Shown: positions 1 through 8,361, counted from the first letter of the stretch. The stretch: DNA of 37,910 nt from Candidatus Zhuqueibacterota bacterium (GCA_963169875.1 CAUJEL010000187.1:1-37910), one strand, 5' to 3'. The notes: generated by a model not told the origin, from the letters alone. Program-made: numbers and translations.

Positions 1-463
1 CCCACTCATGCGGCACTGTGCCGTTGATATCCGCGATGGTGCGGTTGGTATAGATATAGCCGTCCTCTTCCTGGGCCATCCCGATCCAGGCGATGAGGGA
101 ATCCAGTTGGGCCTCCAACACAGGATCGGGCGTGGTTTGCAGGGAATAACTGGCCGCTTCGATCATTTTATAAATATCGGTGTCATCAAAAGGAAAAATA
201 CTTTGAAAAGGACCCTGTTCCGTTCCTGCGGCGATTTTGAAATTCCTGACCCGGCCGGTCTTTTCGTTTTGCGCCAGGGCGATGGGAATGGTCACCTTTT
301 TGTTGGTTTCAATTTTTGGCAACCAGAACGCATCCGTGACCTTGACGCAGGTGAAAGGCACCGGCTGGATGGGATAGCCGCTTGGCGCGCCGGAGGCCAT
401 GCTTGCGCCGCCGCAGAGCAGCGCCGCGACCATGACCGCAAGAAGTGTGTTTTTCATACCCAT
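1..463 (-). CDS. GH127 (DUF1680) beta-L-arabinofuranosidase-like protein, C-terminus outside window
   Basis: Only the first 154 residues are inside the window; the frame stays open to base 1. A signal peptide (Met-Lys then a hydrophobic Leu/Ala/Val run, about residues 3-26) implies export. The mature N-terminus has the hallmarks of the DUF1680/GH127 family: a PVPF/VKVTDAFW start, the TNKKVTIP segment, a DDTDIYKMIEAASY helix and the AQEEDGYIYTNRTI motif. Characterised members release L-arabinofuranose from beta-linked arabino-oligosaccharides. The catalytic Cys/Glu region is off the window, so activity cannot be judged. I chose the ATG at 463 because AGGA lies 6 nt upstream; an in-frame ATG at 457 is the alternative. 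It lies 94 bp downstream of the CotH-type gene on the same strand. Confidence 0.85.
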   Translation of the reverse strand, partial: MGMKNTLLAVMVAALLCGGASMASGAPSGYPIQPVPFTCVKVTDAFWLPKIETNKKVTIPIALAQNEKTGRVRNFKIAAGTEQGPFQSIFPFDDTDIYKMIEAASYSLQTTPDPVLEAQLDSLIAWIGMAQEEDGYIYTNRTIADINGTVPHEW

Positions 464-501
464 TTTTTGTCCTGCTCCTGATCTGTATTATTTTTATGTT
501 T

Positions 502-535
502 TTCTTTGCGCCCCTCGGCGTTCCTGGCGGTGAAT
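502..535. repeat. 9-bp periodic intergenic repeat (copy A)
   Basis: Between the CotH-type and GH127 genes lies a GC-rich run with a 9-base period (TTTGCGCCC, CTCGGCGTT, CCTGGCGG, ending TGAAT). The reverse complement of 10425-10460 has the same pattern, and 8362-8385 is a relative. Its function is unknown. Confidence 0.5.
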
Positions 536-557
536 CATTCTGACCAGGATGTCTGCC

Positions 558-3494
558 CTAGCGAATCAAGACCATTTTTTGCACCGCGGTCTGGCGACCG
601 CACTGCAGGCGCACAAAGTAGAGTCCACTGGCTATATTGCCGGCATCGAAAACAAGGCGATGATACCCTGCGGACTGCATCCGCTCCGTCCATTGCTGCA
701 CGCAGCGTCCGCTGGCATCAACAATGGCCACGCTCACCACGCCGGGCCGGTCTAGTTCATACACAATGGCCGTTTGCGCGTTGAAGGGATTGGGATAATT
801 TTGCAGCAGGCGCACGGCCGCAGGCAGCATCTCGGTGTTTGCATCCACGTTCGTGGCTGTATTTGCAGAGCCCGGACTGGGCGCATTCAGAGCCATCAGA
901 TTTTCAGAGCCATCCGGGGAGCGGCCCCAGGAGACATCGGTCGTTTGCGCCGCAAAGACGATCTGGTCCAGCAGTTCCAGGCCGGAGGGGGTTGCCCTGG
1001 AAAGGCCGATCTCCTCGCCATCCCCGCTCAATTTGATGCCGAGGTGCAGCACGCCTTGCGCCGGCGTGCCGTCGGCCCACAAGAGCAGAAAGCCACCCGG
1101 GGGAATGGTGGTCAGCTGCGGCGCGTTAGCGGGAATGCGGAACTTGTTCAATTTGGACAGATCGTCCGTGATGTAGAGGCCGCCGACGTCGACTGCCTCC
1201 GGATTGTCGTTGAAAAGCTCGATCCAGTCATCATGCTCACCAAATTCATCGGCGCGGGTCTTGTCATTCAGGGCCATGATTTCATTGAGACGCAAGCCCG
1301 CATAGATCCGGGCTTGATCCGGCTCGAACAGCGCGATCAACGTATCATCCGCCGTCAAGTTCAGGCTGATGGAATCATCGGCTGAGACAACGGCTCCCTG
1401 CCACCCGGCAAATCGGTAGCCATAGCCGGGCTGTGCCTGAACCGGAATGGGAATATCCTTGAAATAGATCCCCTTGAACTCCTGGCCTGGCAAATTAATA
1501 CCGTTGAGAAACACCTCACCGCCCTGGGCTGCGCTTTTTTGCAGCGTCAACAGGGCGGAGCCACGGAGACTGAATTTGGCGGAGATATGCGCGCGGATGT
1601 TTTCAGGACGCTTGACGGCAAATTCATTCATGACAGTGAGATGATAAGCCCAGCCGCCGTTGAACGAGGTGGATTGCGGCCATTTTTCGATATGCCGGGG
1701 CATTTCGGGTTCGATCTGTTTTTTGAGGCTGTCGATGATGGCGAGCACCCGTTCGGGATGAAAGGTGGTGTTGAGATGACCGGCGAAACGTTGTATGAAT
1801 TCGTCGCGGAATGAATGATTCTTGAGTAAAGTCCGCAGCAGAAACGTGGACCAGCTCGGATTGGCATAATAGGTGGAAGTGGGGGTTGTGGCATTTTCCA
1901 GCGTGTTGCTGTTGTATTGCCCGAGATTGTGGGCGCCAAAACCCAGGTCGGTGTCGTAGAGAATCCAGCGCCATTTGTGGTTGTCGCCCTGCTGGCGCCA
2001 GTATTCGATATTGCCGCCCGGCCAATCGATGTTGGCAAAATAAATCTCGGCGATGACATAGTTGATGTATTCGTGAACATCCATCTGGGTGCATATCCAG
2101 GCATAATTTTGCGGCAGGGTGATGTCACTGGTTTCGAGGAAGCGAATCATGTTCTTGTAATGGGTGGCGGATCCCTGCTCCACCGCGGCATTGTCGGCGA
2201 GAATATCGATTTCATCGGGATCGATGTTGTGATTGGCGGCGATGTAGTGTTCATTGTGTTTCTCGCGCAGATCATGGATGCCCCAATATTCGCCGTTCAA
2301 GAATAAAATCACCGGCCGGTAGGCGATCCAATCGATATCCATGCGCTCCTTGACCAGCGTGTGCATCATGCCGTCGCGAAACATGGCGCGCCACCAGTCC
2401 TGGCCGCCGTTGCGCAGCAGAAGATTGTTATAGCTCGTCATGGGTTTGTCTGCGAAGAGCTTGTAGTTGATTTCGCTGTAGCCGTATTCGGAGCGGGTGT
2501 AAAACGCCAGCGGTTTCTCGGGATAGAGCCGTGTGCAGCCGCCGCCAATGCGCATGCCGGCGTCGATCTTGAATCCGGGCGCTTTATCCGCTTCATAAAG
2601 CTCAAAGCTGACTGGTTTTTCCCAGGGTTGATTCCAGTTGCGCGGCTGGTTGGAGCAATATCCGGTGATGCCGTTGGTGCCGGCGACGTAAATACCGATC
2701 CGGTCATCCCAGAGATTGGCGGGATCCGTGGCGACTGACACGACCGGCAATGTCGTCGATAGATCGATGAAGTAGGTGTGCGTTGTAACGCGGCTGGAGA
2801 GATATCCAGGTCTTTGCGCCACTGCCCGGAGTACCGCCGTTGCGGTGATGGTTATGGGGGACAGGTATTTTATGGACGAGGTTTCAGGTGCAGAACCATC
2901 CAGGGTATAATACAGGATGGCATCTGCATCGGGATGCGTCAGAGTGACCGTTTGCGCTCCACTGTAAAAGCCGCCGGGCAGTGATACAACAGGGGGATCC
3001 GCTTGCCCGAAATAACCGGAGGGGCTGTTGGCCGCCTCGGGCGTGGGTTTGGGGAACGCGAGCCAAAACGAGCCGCCGTCCGGCGAGCGCCCCATGGAGA
3101 CATTGGCCGTCTGCGTGCCAAAGACCACGGAATCGATGAGAACGCTGCCCAGAAAAAGACCGATGGCTTCACCGTCGGCGGAGAGTTTGAAATTCATGTG
3201 CCGGCCGCTGTCATGGTCATCGGCCCAGAAGAGCAGATACCCTTTGGCGGGGATCATTGTCCCGGACGGGATCGCCCATTTTTGCGGCGCATCGAGATCA
3301 TCCGTCAAAAAGTAGCCGCTAAGATCAACCGGAAAGACTTCGTCATTATAGAGCTCCAGCCAGTCGGCGTATTCCTTAAAGTCGGGGGATGTATTCGTCG
3401 ATGAATTGGAAGCAAGAAACTCGTTGATATGTAGTTTGCAAAAAGCTGGAGCTGTCACCAGTAGAGCGAACATTAAAAAAGCGCGCAATTTCAT
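558..3494 (-). CDS. Secreted CotH-kinase family protein with two lamin-tail domains and a T9SS-type sorting domain
   Basis: A 978-residue exported multidomain protein. In order: signal peptide (1-19); lamin-tail domain (about 20-160, INEFLASN...DWLELYN...GYFLTDD); chitobiase/hexosaminidase C-terminal-like Ig module (about 168-245, YYTLDGSAPE); CotH kinase-like region (about 250-640, with FLNGEYWGIHDLREKHNE and WRWILYDTDLGFG); a short bacterial-repeat-like beta segment (about 650-725); a second lamin-tail domain (about 735-880, LNEIMALND...DDWIELFND); and a C-terminal sorting domain from 896 with YPNPFN at 900-905. CotH of Bacillus is a protein kinase of spore coat proteins; the substrate of this secreted version is unknown. 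The two lamin-tail domains are clearly duplicated (both have the WGRSPDG or MGRSPDG phrase). The C-terminal domain predicts type IX secretion and surface attachment. Confidence 0.9.
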   Translation of the reverse strand: MKLRAFLMFALLVTAPAFCKLHINEFLASNSSTNTSPDFKEYADWLELYNDEVFPVDLSGYFLTDDLDAPQKWAIPSGTMIPAKGYLLFWADDHDSGRHMNFKLSADGEAIGLFLGSVLIDSVVFGTQTANVSMGRSPDGGSFWLAFPKPTPEAANSPSGYFGQADPPVVSLPGGFYSGAQTVTLTHPDADAILYYTLDGSAPETSSIKYLSPITITATAVLRAVAQRPGYLSSRVTTHTYFIDLSTTLPVVSVATDPANLWDDRIGIYVAGTNGITGYCSNQPRNWNQPWEKPVSFELYEADKAPGFKIDAGMRIGGGCTRLYPEKPLAFYTRSEYGYSEINYKLFADKPMTSYNNLLLRNGGQDWWRAMFRDGMMHTLVKERMDIDWIAYRPVILFLNGEYWGIHDLREKHNEHYIAANHNIDPDEIDILADNAAVEQGSATHYKNMIRFLETSDITLPQNYAWICTQMDVHEYINYVIAEIYFANIDWPGGNIEYWRQQGDNHKWRWILYDTDLGFGAHNLGQYNSNTLENATTPTSTYYANPSWSTFLLRTLLKNHSFRDEFIQRFAGHLNTTFHPERVLAIIDSLKKQIEPEMPRHIEKWPQSTSFNGGWAYHLTVMNEFAVKRPENIRAHISAKFSLRGSALLTLQKSAAQGGEVFLNGINLPGQEFKGIYFKDIPIPVQAQPGYGYRFAGWQGAVVSADDSISLNLTADDTLIALFEPDQARIYAGLRLNEIMALNDKTRADEFGEHDDWIELFNDNPEAVDVGGLYITDDLSKLNKFRIPANAPQLTTIPPGGFLLLWADGTPAQGVLHLGIKLSGDGEEIGLSRATPSGLELLDQIVFAAQTTDVSWGRSPDGSENLMALNAPSPGSANTATNVDANTEMLPAAVRLLQNYPNPFNAQTAIVYELDRPGVVSVAIVDASGRCVQQWTERMQSAGYHRLVFDAGNIASGLYFVRLQCGRQTAVQKMVLIR

Positions 3495-3938
3495 GATAAA
3501 TGTAAATCCTTTCCAAAATAGAAGTATGATTGCGTACGGTTCTTACGCTGATTCGGTGGCAACGATCGCCTGAGTCTCAACACAATACACCAGGAGGGTG
3601 TATGCATTTGTGCTCTCCGGGCAGTTTAACGCAGCATACGGGCTCACCCGGATGCCGCGTCAATTTGATCAGCTGACGCAAATGGTTTTACCTTTTCGGA
3701 ACATAAAAAGGAGCAGTAGGCAGATCATGGCGCCGGCTGCGGGCCTTTGTATGCAGATTTTAGTTAAATTATGGAATCACTAGTGTCCAGTTGTTGCCAA
3801 AATCATAGTACAATAGATTATTGATAACATGTAAGATAGAATACATTTATTTATGGGATCTATTTGAAATCAAATTATGCTAATTTTGCAGTTTTTAATA
3901 TGGTTATGCGCGTTTATTCGGGTAACCGGACAGTACTG
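3495..3938. other. 444-bp intergenic region with a cluster of small hairpins
   Basis: No convincing gene. The CotH-proximal part (3532-3679) holds five consecutive short inverted repeats: 3532-3536/3544-3548, 3558-3562/3566-3570 (pairs fully only as minus-strand RNA through a G-U pair), 3585-3591/3597-3603, 3634-3642/3647-3655 (one mismatch) and 3657-3662/3674-3679. This could be the structured 5' leader of the CotH-type mRNA. The distal part (about 3770-3935) is AT-rich and without clear structure, and could hold the promoter. A 61-codon plus-strand frame at 3598-3783 looks accidental. Confidence 0.45.
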
Positions 3939-5228
3939 TTATGGAGTGAATGTTTCATTCAAGTCATTCATCTGTGCCGTGTTCAATAACCGGGCAGAGC
4001 CGAGGGCTTGTGCCGCGATGAGGCTGGCGGCGGTGTTCTCCGCCACCTCGAGGCGGTCAAAAACCTGAAACAGGGAATCGCCCGTGATGATCACTGCTTC
4101 ATGGTCGAGCAGCGCGGCACAATGCTTCGCATCGAATGAGGCGGCGATCTGGTCGGGTTGACGGTATAACGTTTCAAACGGGAACCGCGATATACGGCCA
4201 AGCAGCATATAGCTTTCGGGAATGGTCTGGGATGCGAAAGCCTCGCTGGTCACCGCATAGGCCATGAGGTGAACGGGGTGACCTGTCGCGATGGCATTGA
4301 TAAACGGGTGCTGCTGATAGATGCGCCGGTGCAGCATGGCATAGCGTGAAGGCCGTTCACCATGAACCAGAGAGCCCTTTTCGATGCGGACCACGTCCTG
4401 CAAATCGAGGGTCAGCCAATCCCCGCCCTCCGGGGAGATGAGAAAATCATCGGCGCCAAGACGCATCGAGTAACAGCCGGATACGGCCGTATAAAGTCCA
4501 CGCTGGTAAGTGCGCCGGCCAGTATGAACCAATTCGCCTGCTGCATCCTGTTGATGGGGCTGCAAGGGTTGGGATGTCGTTCGCGGCCACTCCAGTTTGT
4601 GCAGCGTCAGAGCCAGCACTTTTGCCGATGATGACCAATGATGATCCCGATTCAATCGGGCGGCGCAAATGAGGATGGCAGCCATATGCTGCAAATTTTC
4701 AAGGCGATAATAAGCTTTCAGCAAATCAGCACCGGTGGTGATGATGCCATGATTTTCCATTAAAACAGAGCATACGTCACCCTCGAAAGCCGCGGAGACT
4801 GTTTCGCCCAACTCGGCACTGCCCGGCGAGGCATAGGGCGCCCGGCCCACCGGCGTAAAAGTCATGTCCAGCACCGGCAAGCAGGTGAAATCTGCTTGAG
4901 GATCGACCAGGCTCAGAGCCACAAGGTCAGCTGGATGAGCATGGACCACCGCACGCACGTTTGCTTTAACGCGATAAATCCCTTGATGAAAATGGTATTC
5001 CATCGACGGTTTGTGATAGCCTGTGATTTTGCCGTCAGGAGCGATGCAAACGATGTCGCACGCCTGCAGTTTTCCCTTGTCGATTTGAGATGGCGTCACC
5101 CAGATAGAGCCGTCCTGGTCCCGCAGGCTTATATTGCCGCCGGAAGGCGTGGTCATGCGGCGCTCATAGATACGCGTCATGATGTGCGCCACCTGCTCAG
5201 CGGGTGACTGGTGCATCCATGGTTTCAT
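3939..5228 (-). CDS. Tandem class II aldolase/adducin-domain protein, second domain degenerate
   Basis: 429 residues made of two class II aldolase/adducin domains (about 5-205 and 230-420). The family includes L-fuculose-1-phosphate aldolase and L-ribulose-5-phosphate 4-epimerase, Zn enzymes of sugar-phosphate metabolism. The first domain keeps the expected active-site set: E77 (PSMEYHFH), the Zn ligands H96 and H98 (VHAHP) and H160 (ENHGI). The second aligns motif for motif but has Y296 in place of the glutamate and T315 in place of the first His; H317 and H376 remain. It is therefore probably structural or regulatory. Start supported by AGGAGC just upstream. The gene is divergent from the CBM9-like gene at 5451. 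The exact substrate is not determinable. Confidence 0.85.
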   Translation of the reverse strand: MKPWMHQSPAEQVAHIMTRIYERRMTTPSGGNISLRDQDGSIWVTPSQIDKGKLQACDIVCIAPDGKITGYHKPSMEYHFHQGIYRVKANVRAVVHAHPADLVALSLVDPQADFTCLPVLDMTFTPVGRAPYASPGSAELGETVSAAFEGDVCSVLMENHGIITTGADLLKAYYRLENLQHMAAILICAARLNRDHHWSSSAKVLALTLHKLEWPRTTSQPLQPHQQDAAGELVHTGRRTYQRGLYTAVSGCYSMRLGADDFLISPEGGDWLTLDLQDVVRIEKGSLVHGERPSRYAMLHRRIYQQHPFINAIATGHPVHLMAYAVTSEAFASQTIPESYMLLGRISRFPFETLYRQPDQIAASFDAKHCAALLDHEAVIITGDSLFQVFDRLEVAENTAASLIAAQALGSARLLNTAQMNDLNETFTP

Positions 5229-5302
5229 TCATCGCTCCTGATAGAGGACAATCGCCAGCAGAAAATAGGCAATCATGCGGATAAAATCAAGTCTGAATCC
5301 CT

Positions 5303-5334
5303 GTCCTGCTTAAACGGATGTTGTCGAGCAGGAC
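5303..5334. promoter_or_regulatory. 8-bp perfect inverted repeat between divergent genes
   Basis: GTCCTGCT (5303-5310) and AGCAGGAC (5327-5334) flank a 16-base spacer in the divergent region between the aldolase-like and CBM9-like genes. No T-run follows on either strand, so an operator site is likelier than a terminator. The binding protein is unknown. Confidence 0.4.
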
Positions 5335-5363
5335 GAAGATCAGTTGCCAGTCTGGACTTGTTC

Positions 5364-5392
5364 TTGCATCGCATCTTTTTTATCGCTATACT
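5364..5392 (+). promoter_or_regulatory. Candidate promoter for the CBM9-like gene
   Basis: A -10 box TATACT (5387-5392) lies 17 bases after a weak -35, TTGCAT (5364-5369), about 58 bases before the CBM9-like start codon. Only the -10 box is a strong match. Confidence 0.4.
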
Positions 5393-5450
5393 ATGCGCAG
5401 AGAGCTAAAGGGGACGTTTTTGGTGAAATTTTTCCAAGAGGCCGCCAATC

Positions 5451-6143
5451 ATGAAATCCAGCGATTCGCAAGAGCGTTTCACCGCCGTGTGCCATCGCCT
5501 GCGTAACCCTTTACTGCTGCGCGGCGATGTCTCTGATCCATCATGGCATCAAGCGATTCCTCTCGAACTGGTCGACGCCATCACAGGCCAGCCGGGAAGA
5601 TACACAACAACCGCGCGCACCTTGTACGATGACCGCTATCTATATGTCAGCTTTGTTTGCGAAGACAGGTACGTCTGGGGCACGCACTCGCAGCGAGATG
5701 CCGCCATTTATGATGAAGAGTGCGTCGAGATTTTTCTCAATCCCTGCGGCTGCGGACATCAATACTTTGAGATCAACGTCAGCCCGAAAAATGTACTGTT
5801 TGATGCCTGTATCTTGAACCAGCGCACCGAGCGCAATCCGCATGCGCCCTTTGCCGGACTCCACGGCTGGGATCTGCAGGATTTCAAATCAGCCGTAGCC
5901 ATACAGGGCGTCCCGGATATACCGGATGGCGCCACGGCCTGGAGCGCCGAGTACGCCATTCCTTTTAAAGAACTCTATGGGGCTGTGAACCTGCCGCCCA
6001 AGCCGGGAGATCTCTGGCGCATCAATTTTTTTCGCATCGATGCCCTGAAGCCCGGCGCACCGGAACTGTACGCCTGGCGGCCGCCCCTGGCGGATACGTT
6101 TCATCTGCCCTGGCGGTTCGGGTGGCTGCGGTTTGCCGATTGA
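5451..6143 (+). CDS. Carbohydrate-binding family 9-like (CBM9) protein
   Basis: 230 residues, essentially a single CBM9-like beta-sandwich domain. Typical motifs are present: LYDDRYLYVSFVCED (about 63-77), YDEECVEIFLNP, HQYFEINVSPKNVLFDA, WSAEYAIPF (about 167-175) and LWRINFFRID. There is no signal peptide or membrane segment, so it is either cytoplasmic or exported by an unrecognised route. CBM9-like domains bind terminal sugars in xylanases, but many stand-alone members have no known ligand. An AGAGG site lies 9 bases before the ATG. It is divergently transcribed from the aldolase-like gene, and the two may share a regulator. Confidence 0.8.
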   Translation: MKSSDSQERFTAVCHRLRNPLLLRGDVSDPSWHQAIPLELVDAITGQPGRYTTTARTLYDDRYLYVSFVCEDRYVWGTHSQRDAAIYDEECVEIFLNPCGCGHQYFEINVSPKNVLFDACILNQRTERNPHAPFAGLHGWDLQDFKSAVAIQGVPDIPDGATAWSAEYAIPFKELYGAVNLPPKPGDLWRINFFRIDALKPGAPELYAWRPPLADTFHLPWRFGWLRFAD

Positions 6144-6191
6144 AATGAAAAGGATCGCGAAGCAATTCATAATCGCGCGCTGAGCAAATGC

Positions 6192-6385
6192 CCGCGCAAG
6201 GGGGAGCTGCTCGAGTACCTGGTGCAGTCTATGCTGCGATGGCATTGTGAGGTTTGCTTGCACGCCGCGCAAGGGGGAGCTGCTCGAGTACCTGGTGCAG
6301 TCTATGCTGGGATGGCATTGCGAGGTTTACTTGCACGCCCGCGCAAGGGGGGGAGGTTCGAGTGCCTGGTTCAGCATGTGCGCAG
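6192..6385. repeat. Tandem repeat, about 2.6 copies of a 73/74-bp unit
   Basis: Units begin at 6192, 6265 and 6339, each opening with CCGCGCAAGGGGG. The first two copies differ at only a few positions. The third has diverged and fades out near 6385. The array fills most of the gap between the CBM9-like and B3/B4 genes and can be read through in frame with the latter, but the true start codon lies downstream at 6432. Confidence 0.9.
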
Positions 6386-6431
6386 TAAAGGCTATCGACT
6401 TGTCCGGAAATTGTTCTATCGGAGATTTACT

Positions 6432-7085
6432 ATGTGGAGCATCGAGGCAGAACTGAGCGTGCAACTGGCCATCATTCATCTGGATGGGTTGCGGGTCAAG
6501 GAAGAAAAGAAAGCATTTATCGAACTGACCGACCTGGCCAAAACCTATCAGGTGCGATTCGCGGATGTGCCTATCAGCGAAATTCCCGGGGTGCAGGCCA
6601 GCCGTTCTTTTTTTCGCGCCATCAGCCTGGATCCCACCAAGCGCCGGCCCTCGTCCGAGGCGCTGCTTAACCGCGCCCTCAAGGACAAGGAGCTTTACAG
6701 TGTGAACGCGCTGGTTGATGTGGGCAACTGGTGTTCTCTCGATTTTCTCCTGCCGATCTGCGTCTATGATGCAGCCAGGATTCATCCGCCGGTGACCATG
6801 CGTCTGGGCCGGGCGGGAGAATCCTATGCGGGTCTGAATGATCAGGACATTCACCTGGAAGGACGTTATTGTCTGGCTGACGCTGAGGGCCCCTTCGGCT
6901 CGCCGGTGACCGATTCGGTGCGCACCTCGGTCACCACGGCGACGCGGGAAGCGTGGCTGGTCATTTTTGCGCCCCGCGAGTTCGACAGAATCCTGTTGCA
7001 CCGGCACGCCGATCTTTTCGCGCAGCGCGTTCTCGAAATTTGCGGAGGACAACTCCAACTTTTGCACCTCATTCCTTCATTATGA
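6432..7085 (+). CDS. B3/B4 tRNA-binding domain protein (PheT-like editing domain, stand-alone)
   Basis: 217 residues matching the stand-alone B3/B4 domain found inside the beta subunit of phenylalanyl-tRNA synthetase, where it handles tRNA and edits mischarged Tyr-tRNA(Phe). Visible features are the segment SRSFFRAISLDPTKRRPSSE (residues about 57-76), the ALVDVGNWCSLDFLLPICVYD block and DSVRTSVTT near the end. Stand-alone members are thought to act on mischarged tRNA or free aminoacyl groups; that role is not shown here. The start at 6432 is preceded by GGAG with 7 bases of spacing. The frame is open upstream through the tandem repeat, but that extension would encode repeat-derived sequence. 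The stop overlaps the next start (ATGA), so the two genes are probably translationally coupled. Confidence 0.8.
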   Translation: MWSIEAELSVQLAIIHLDGLRVKEEKKAFIELTDLAKTYQVRFADVPISEIPGVQASRSFFRAISLDPTKRRPSSEALLNRALKDKELYSVNALVDVGNWCSLDFLLPICVYDAARIHPPVTMRLGRAGESYAGLNDQDIHLEGRYCLADAEGPFGSPVTDSVRTSVTTATREAWLVIFAPREFDRILLHRHADLFAQRVLEICGGQLQLLHLIPSL

Positions 7086-8320
7086 AAGTCTCTATGTTCA
7101 ATGAGCTGTGGATTCAAGCCCTCGTCACCGAAACGCTGAGTCAGGTCTTCATCCATCATAACCGGGCTGATCGGGTGCTGCAGCGCAGCCTGGCCAGCCA
7201 TTCAGCGCTGAGCGAAGGTGATCGCGGTCAGATTGTGGATGCGGTCTATGATATCATCCGCTATCTCCGCCGCCTGGAAACGGCCTTGCAAATGTCGGGT
7301 GAACCCGCAGCAGGTGATCCGGATAAATGGTACGATGCCTGGCAGCTGTGGCGCGGCCTGCGTCCGGCCGCTGGTGAGGCGGATGCCCTGCTGTTACATC
7401 GTATCGAGTTGCCGGATTTACCCAGGGCAGTGCGCGAGTCCGTGCCCGACTGGCTGGACGCGCGCGGTTTTGCGGAACGCGGCGAGTCGTGGGATGCGCT
7501 GCTGGCGGCTCTGAATGAAAAACCGCAGCTGGTGCTGCGTGCAAACACGTTGAAAACGCCGGCGAATCAATTGTTTGCTTTAGTTCGCGATTCGGGCGTA
7601 CCCTGGCATCCACTGGACGGAGCGCCGCAGGCTGTGGTGCTGGATGCGTTTGCGCCCGTTTTTCAATGGCCATCCTTCAAGCAGGGCTGGTTTGAGATTC
7701 AGGATGCCGCCTCGCAGATGGTGGCGCCGTTTGTGGAGGTCCGGCCGGGCATGCGGGTGGTGGATGCGTGCTGCGGCAGTGGCGGCAAGACGCTGCATCT
7801 GGCCGCTTTGATGCAGAACCGCGGCCGCATCATCGCGCTGGATGTGGATGCTGAAAAACTGGCGGAACTGGAAAAGCGCGCCCGCCGCGCCGGCGCCGGC
7901 ATCATCGAGACCCGGCTGATCAAATCCACCAAGGTGATCAAACGGCTGGCGGATTCCGCTGACCGGGTTCTATTGGATGTGCCCTGTTCCGGGACTGGCG
8001 TTTTGCGCCGCAATCCGGATATCAAGTGGCGCATGCAACCGGATGATTTGCAGCGGTTGCTGGCCGAACAACAGCACCTGTTGAGCTATTACAGTCGCAT
8101 GGTCAAGCCGGGCGGACGCTTGGTGTATGCCACTTGCAGTGTGCTGGAGTCGGAGGGGGAAGATCAGGTGCGGACTTTTTTGCAGAGCTATATGGAGCGG
8201 TTCAAGCTGGTGGAAGAAAAGCGGCTGGATCCGCACACCTTTGGATTTGATGGATTTTATATGGCGGCACTGGAACGTATTACTCAACCTTGCGAAGGTC
8301 ATCGACCTTCGCAAGGTTAA
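7082..8320 (+). CDS. RsmB/NOP-family rRNA (cytosine-C5) methyltransferase
   Basis: 412 residues. The N-terminal 140 residues are helical, resembling the NusB-like domain of RsmB. The catalytic Rossmann domain (about 150-400) carries the SAM-binding motif VDACCGSGGKT (227-237), DVPCSGTG with C302 and VYATCS with C352. In RsmB the TCS cysteine forms the covalent adduct and the PCS cysteine helps release the product; both are present. The expected substrate is a cytosine in 16S rRNA. The start is the ATG of an ATGA overlap with the B3/B4 gene. The natural end appears to be near residue 400; the last dozen residues and the stop are supplied by a 15-bp palindrome (8286-8318). Confidence 0.9.
   Translation: MKVSMFNELWIQALVTETLSQVFIHHNRADRVLQRSLASHSALSEGDRGQIVDAVYDIIRYLRRLETALQMSGEPAAGDPDKWYDAWQLWRGLRPAAGEADALLLHRIELPDLPRAVRESVPDWLDARGFAERGESWDALLAALNEKPQLVLRANTLKTPANQLFALVRDSGVPWHPLDGAPQAVVLDAFAPVFQWPSFKQGWFEIQDAASQMVAPFVEVRPGMRVVDACCGSGGKTLHLAALMQNRGRIIALDVDAEKLAELEKRARRAGAGIIETRLIKSTKVIKRLADSADRVLLDVPCSGTGVLRRNPDIKWRMQPDDLQRLLAEQQHLLSYYSRMVKPGGRLVYATCSVLESEGEDQVRTFLQSYMERFKLVEEKRLDPHTFGFDGFYMAALERITQPCEGHRPSQG
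8286..8318. repeat. 15-bp perfect palindrome at the 3' end of the methyltransferase gene
   Basis: AACCTTGCGAAGGTC (8286-8300) and its exact reverse complement (8304-8318) flank a 3-base loop. It encodes the last residues of the methyltransferase and runs into its TAA stop. There is no T-run, so it is not a standard terminator. It looks like a mobile REP-like palindrome. Confidence 0.85.
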
Positions 8321-8361
8321 GCCTAATGCCGCAACCCAGGGCTACACCCGGCCGGATTTTT

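Noticed and set aside
3531-3548. Group II intron domain V-like phrase (CGTACGGTTCTTACG)
   Set aside because: The 5' half of domain V (GAGCCGTATG-type) is absent and no intron reverse transcriptase is nearby.
3598-3783. Small plus-strand frame of 61 codons preceded by AGGAGG
   Set aside because: The AGGAGG is the loop of an inverted repeat, spacing to the GTG is zero, and the protein resembles nothing.
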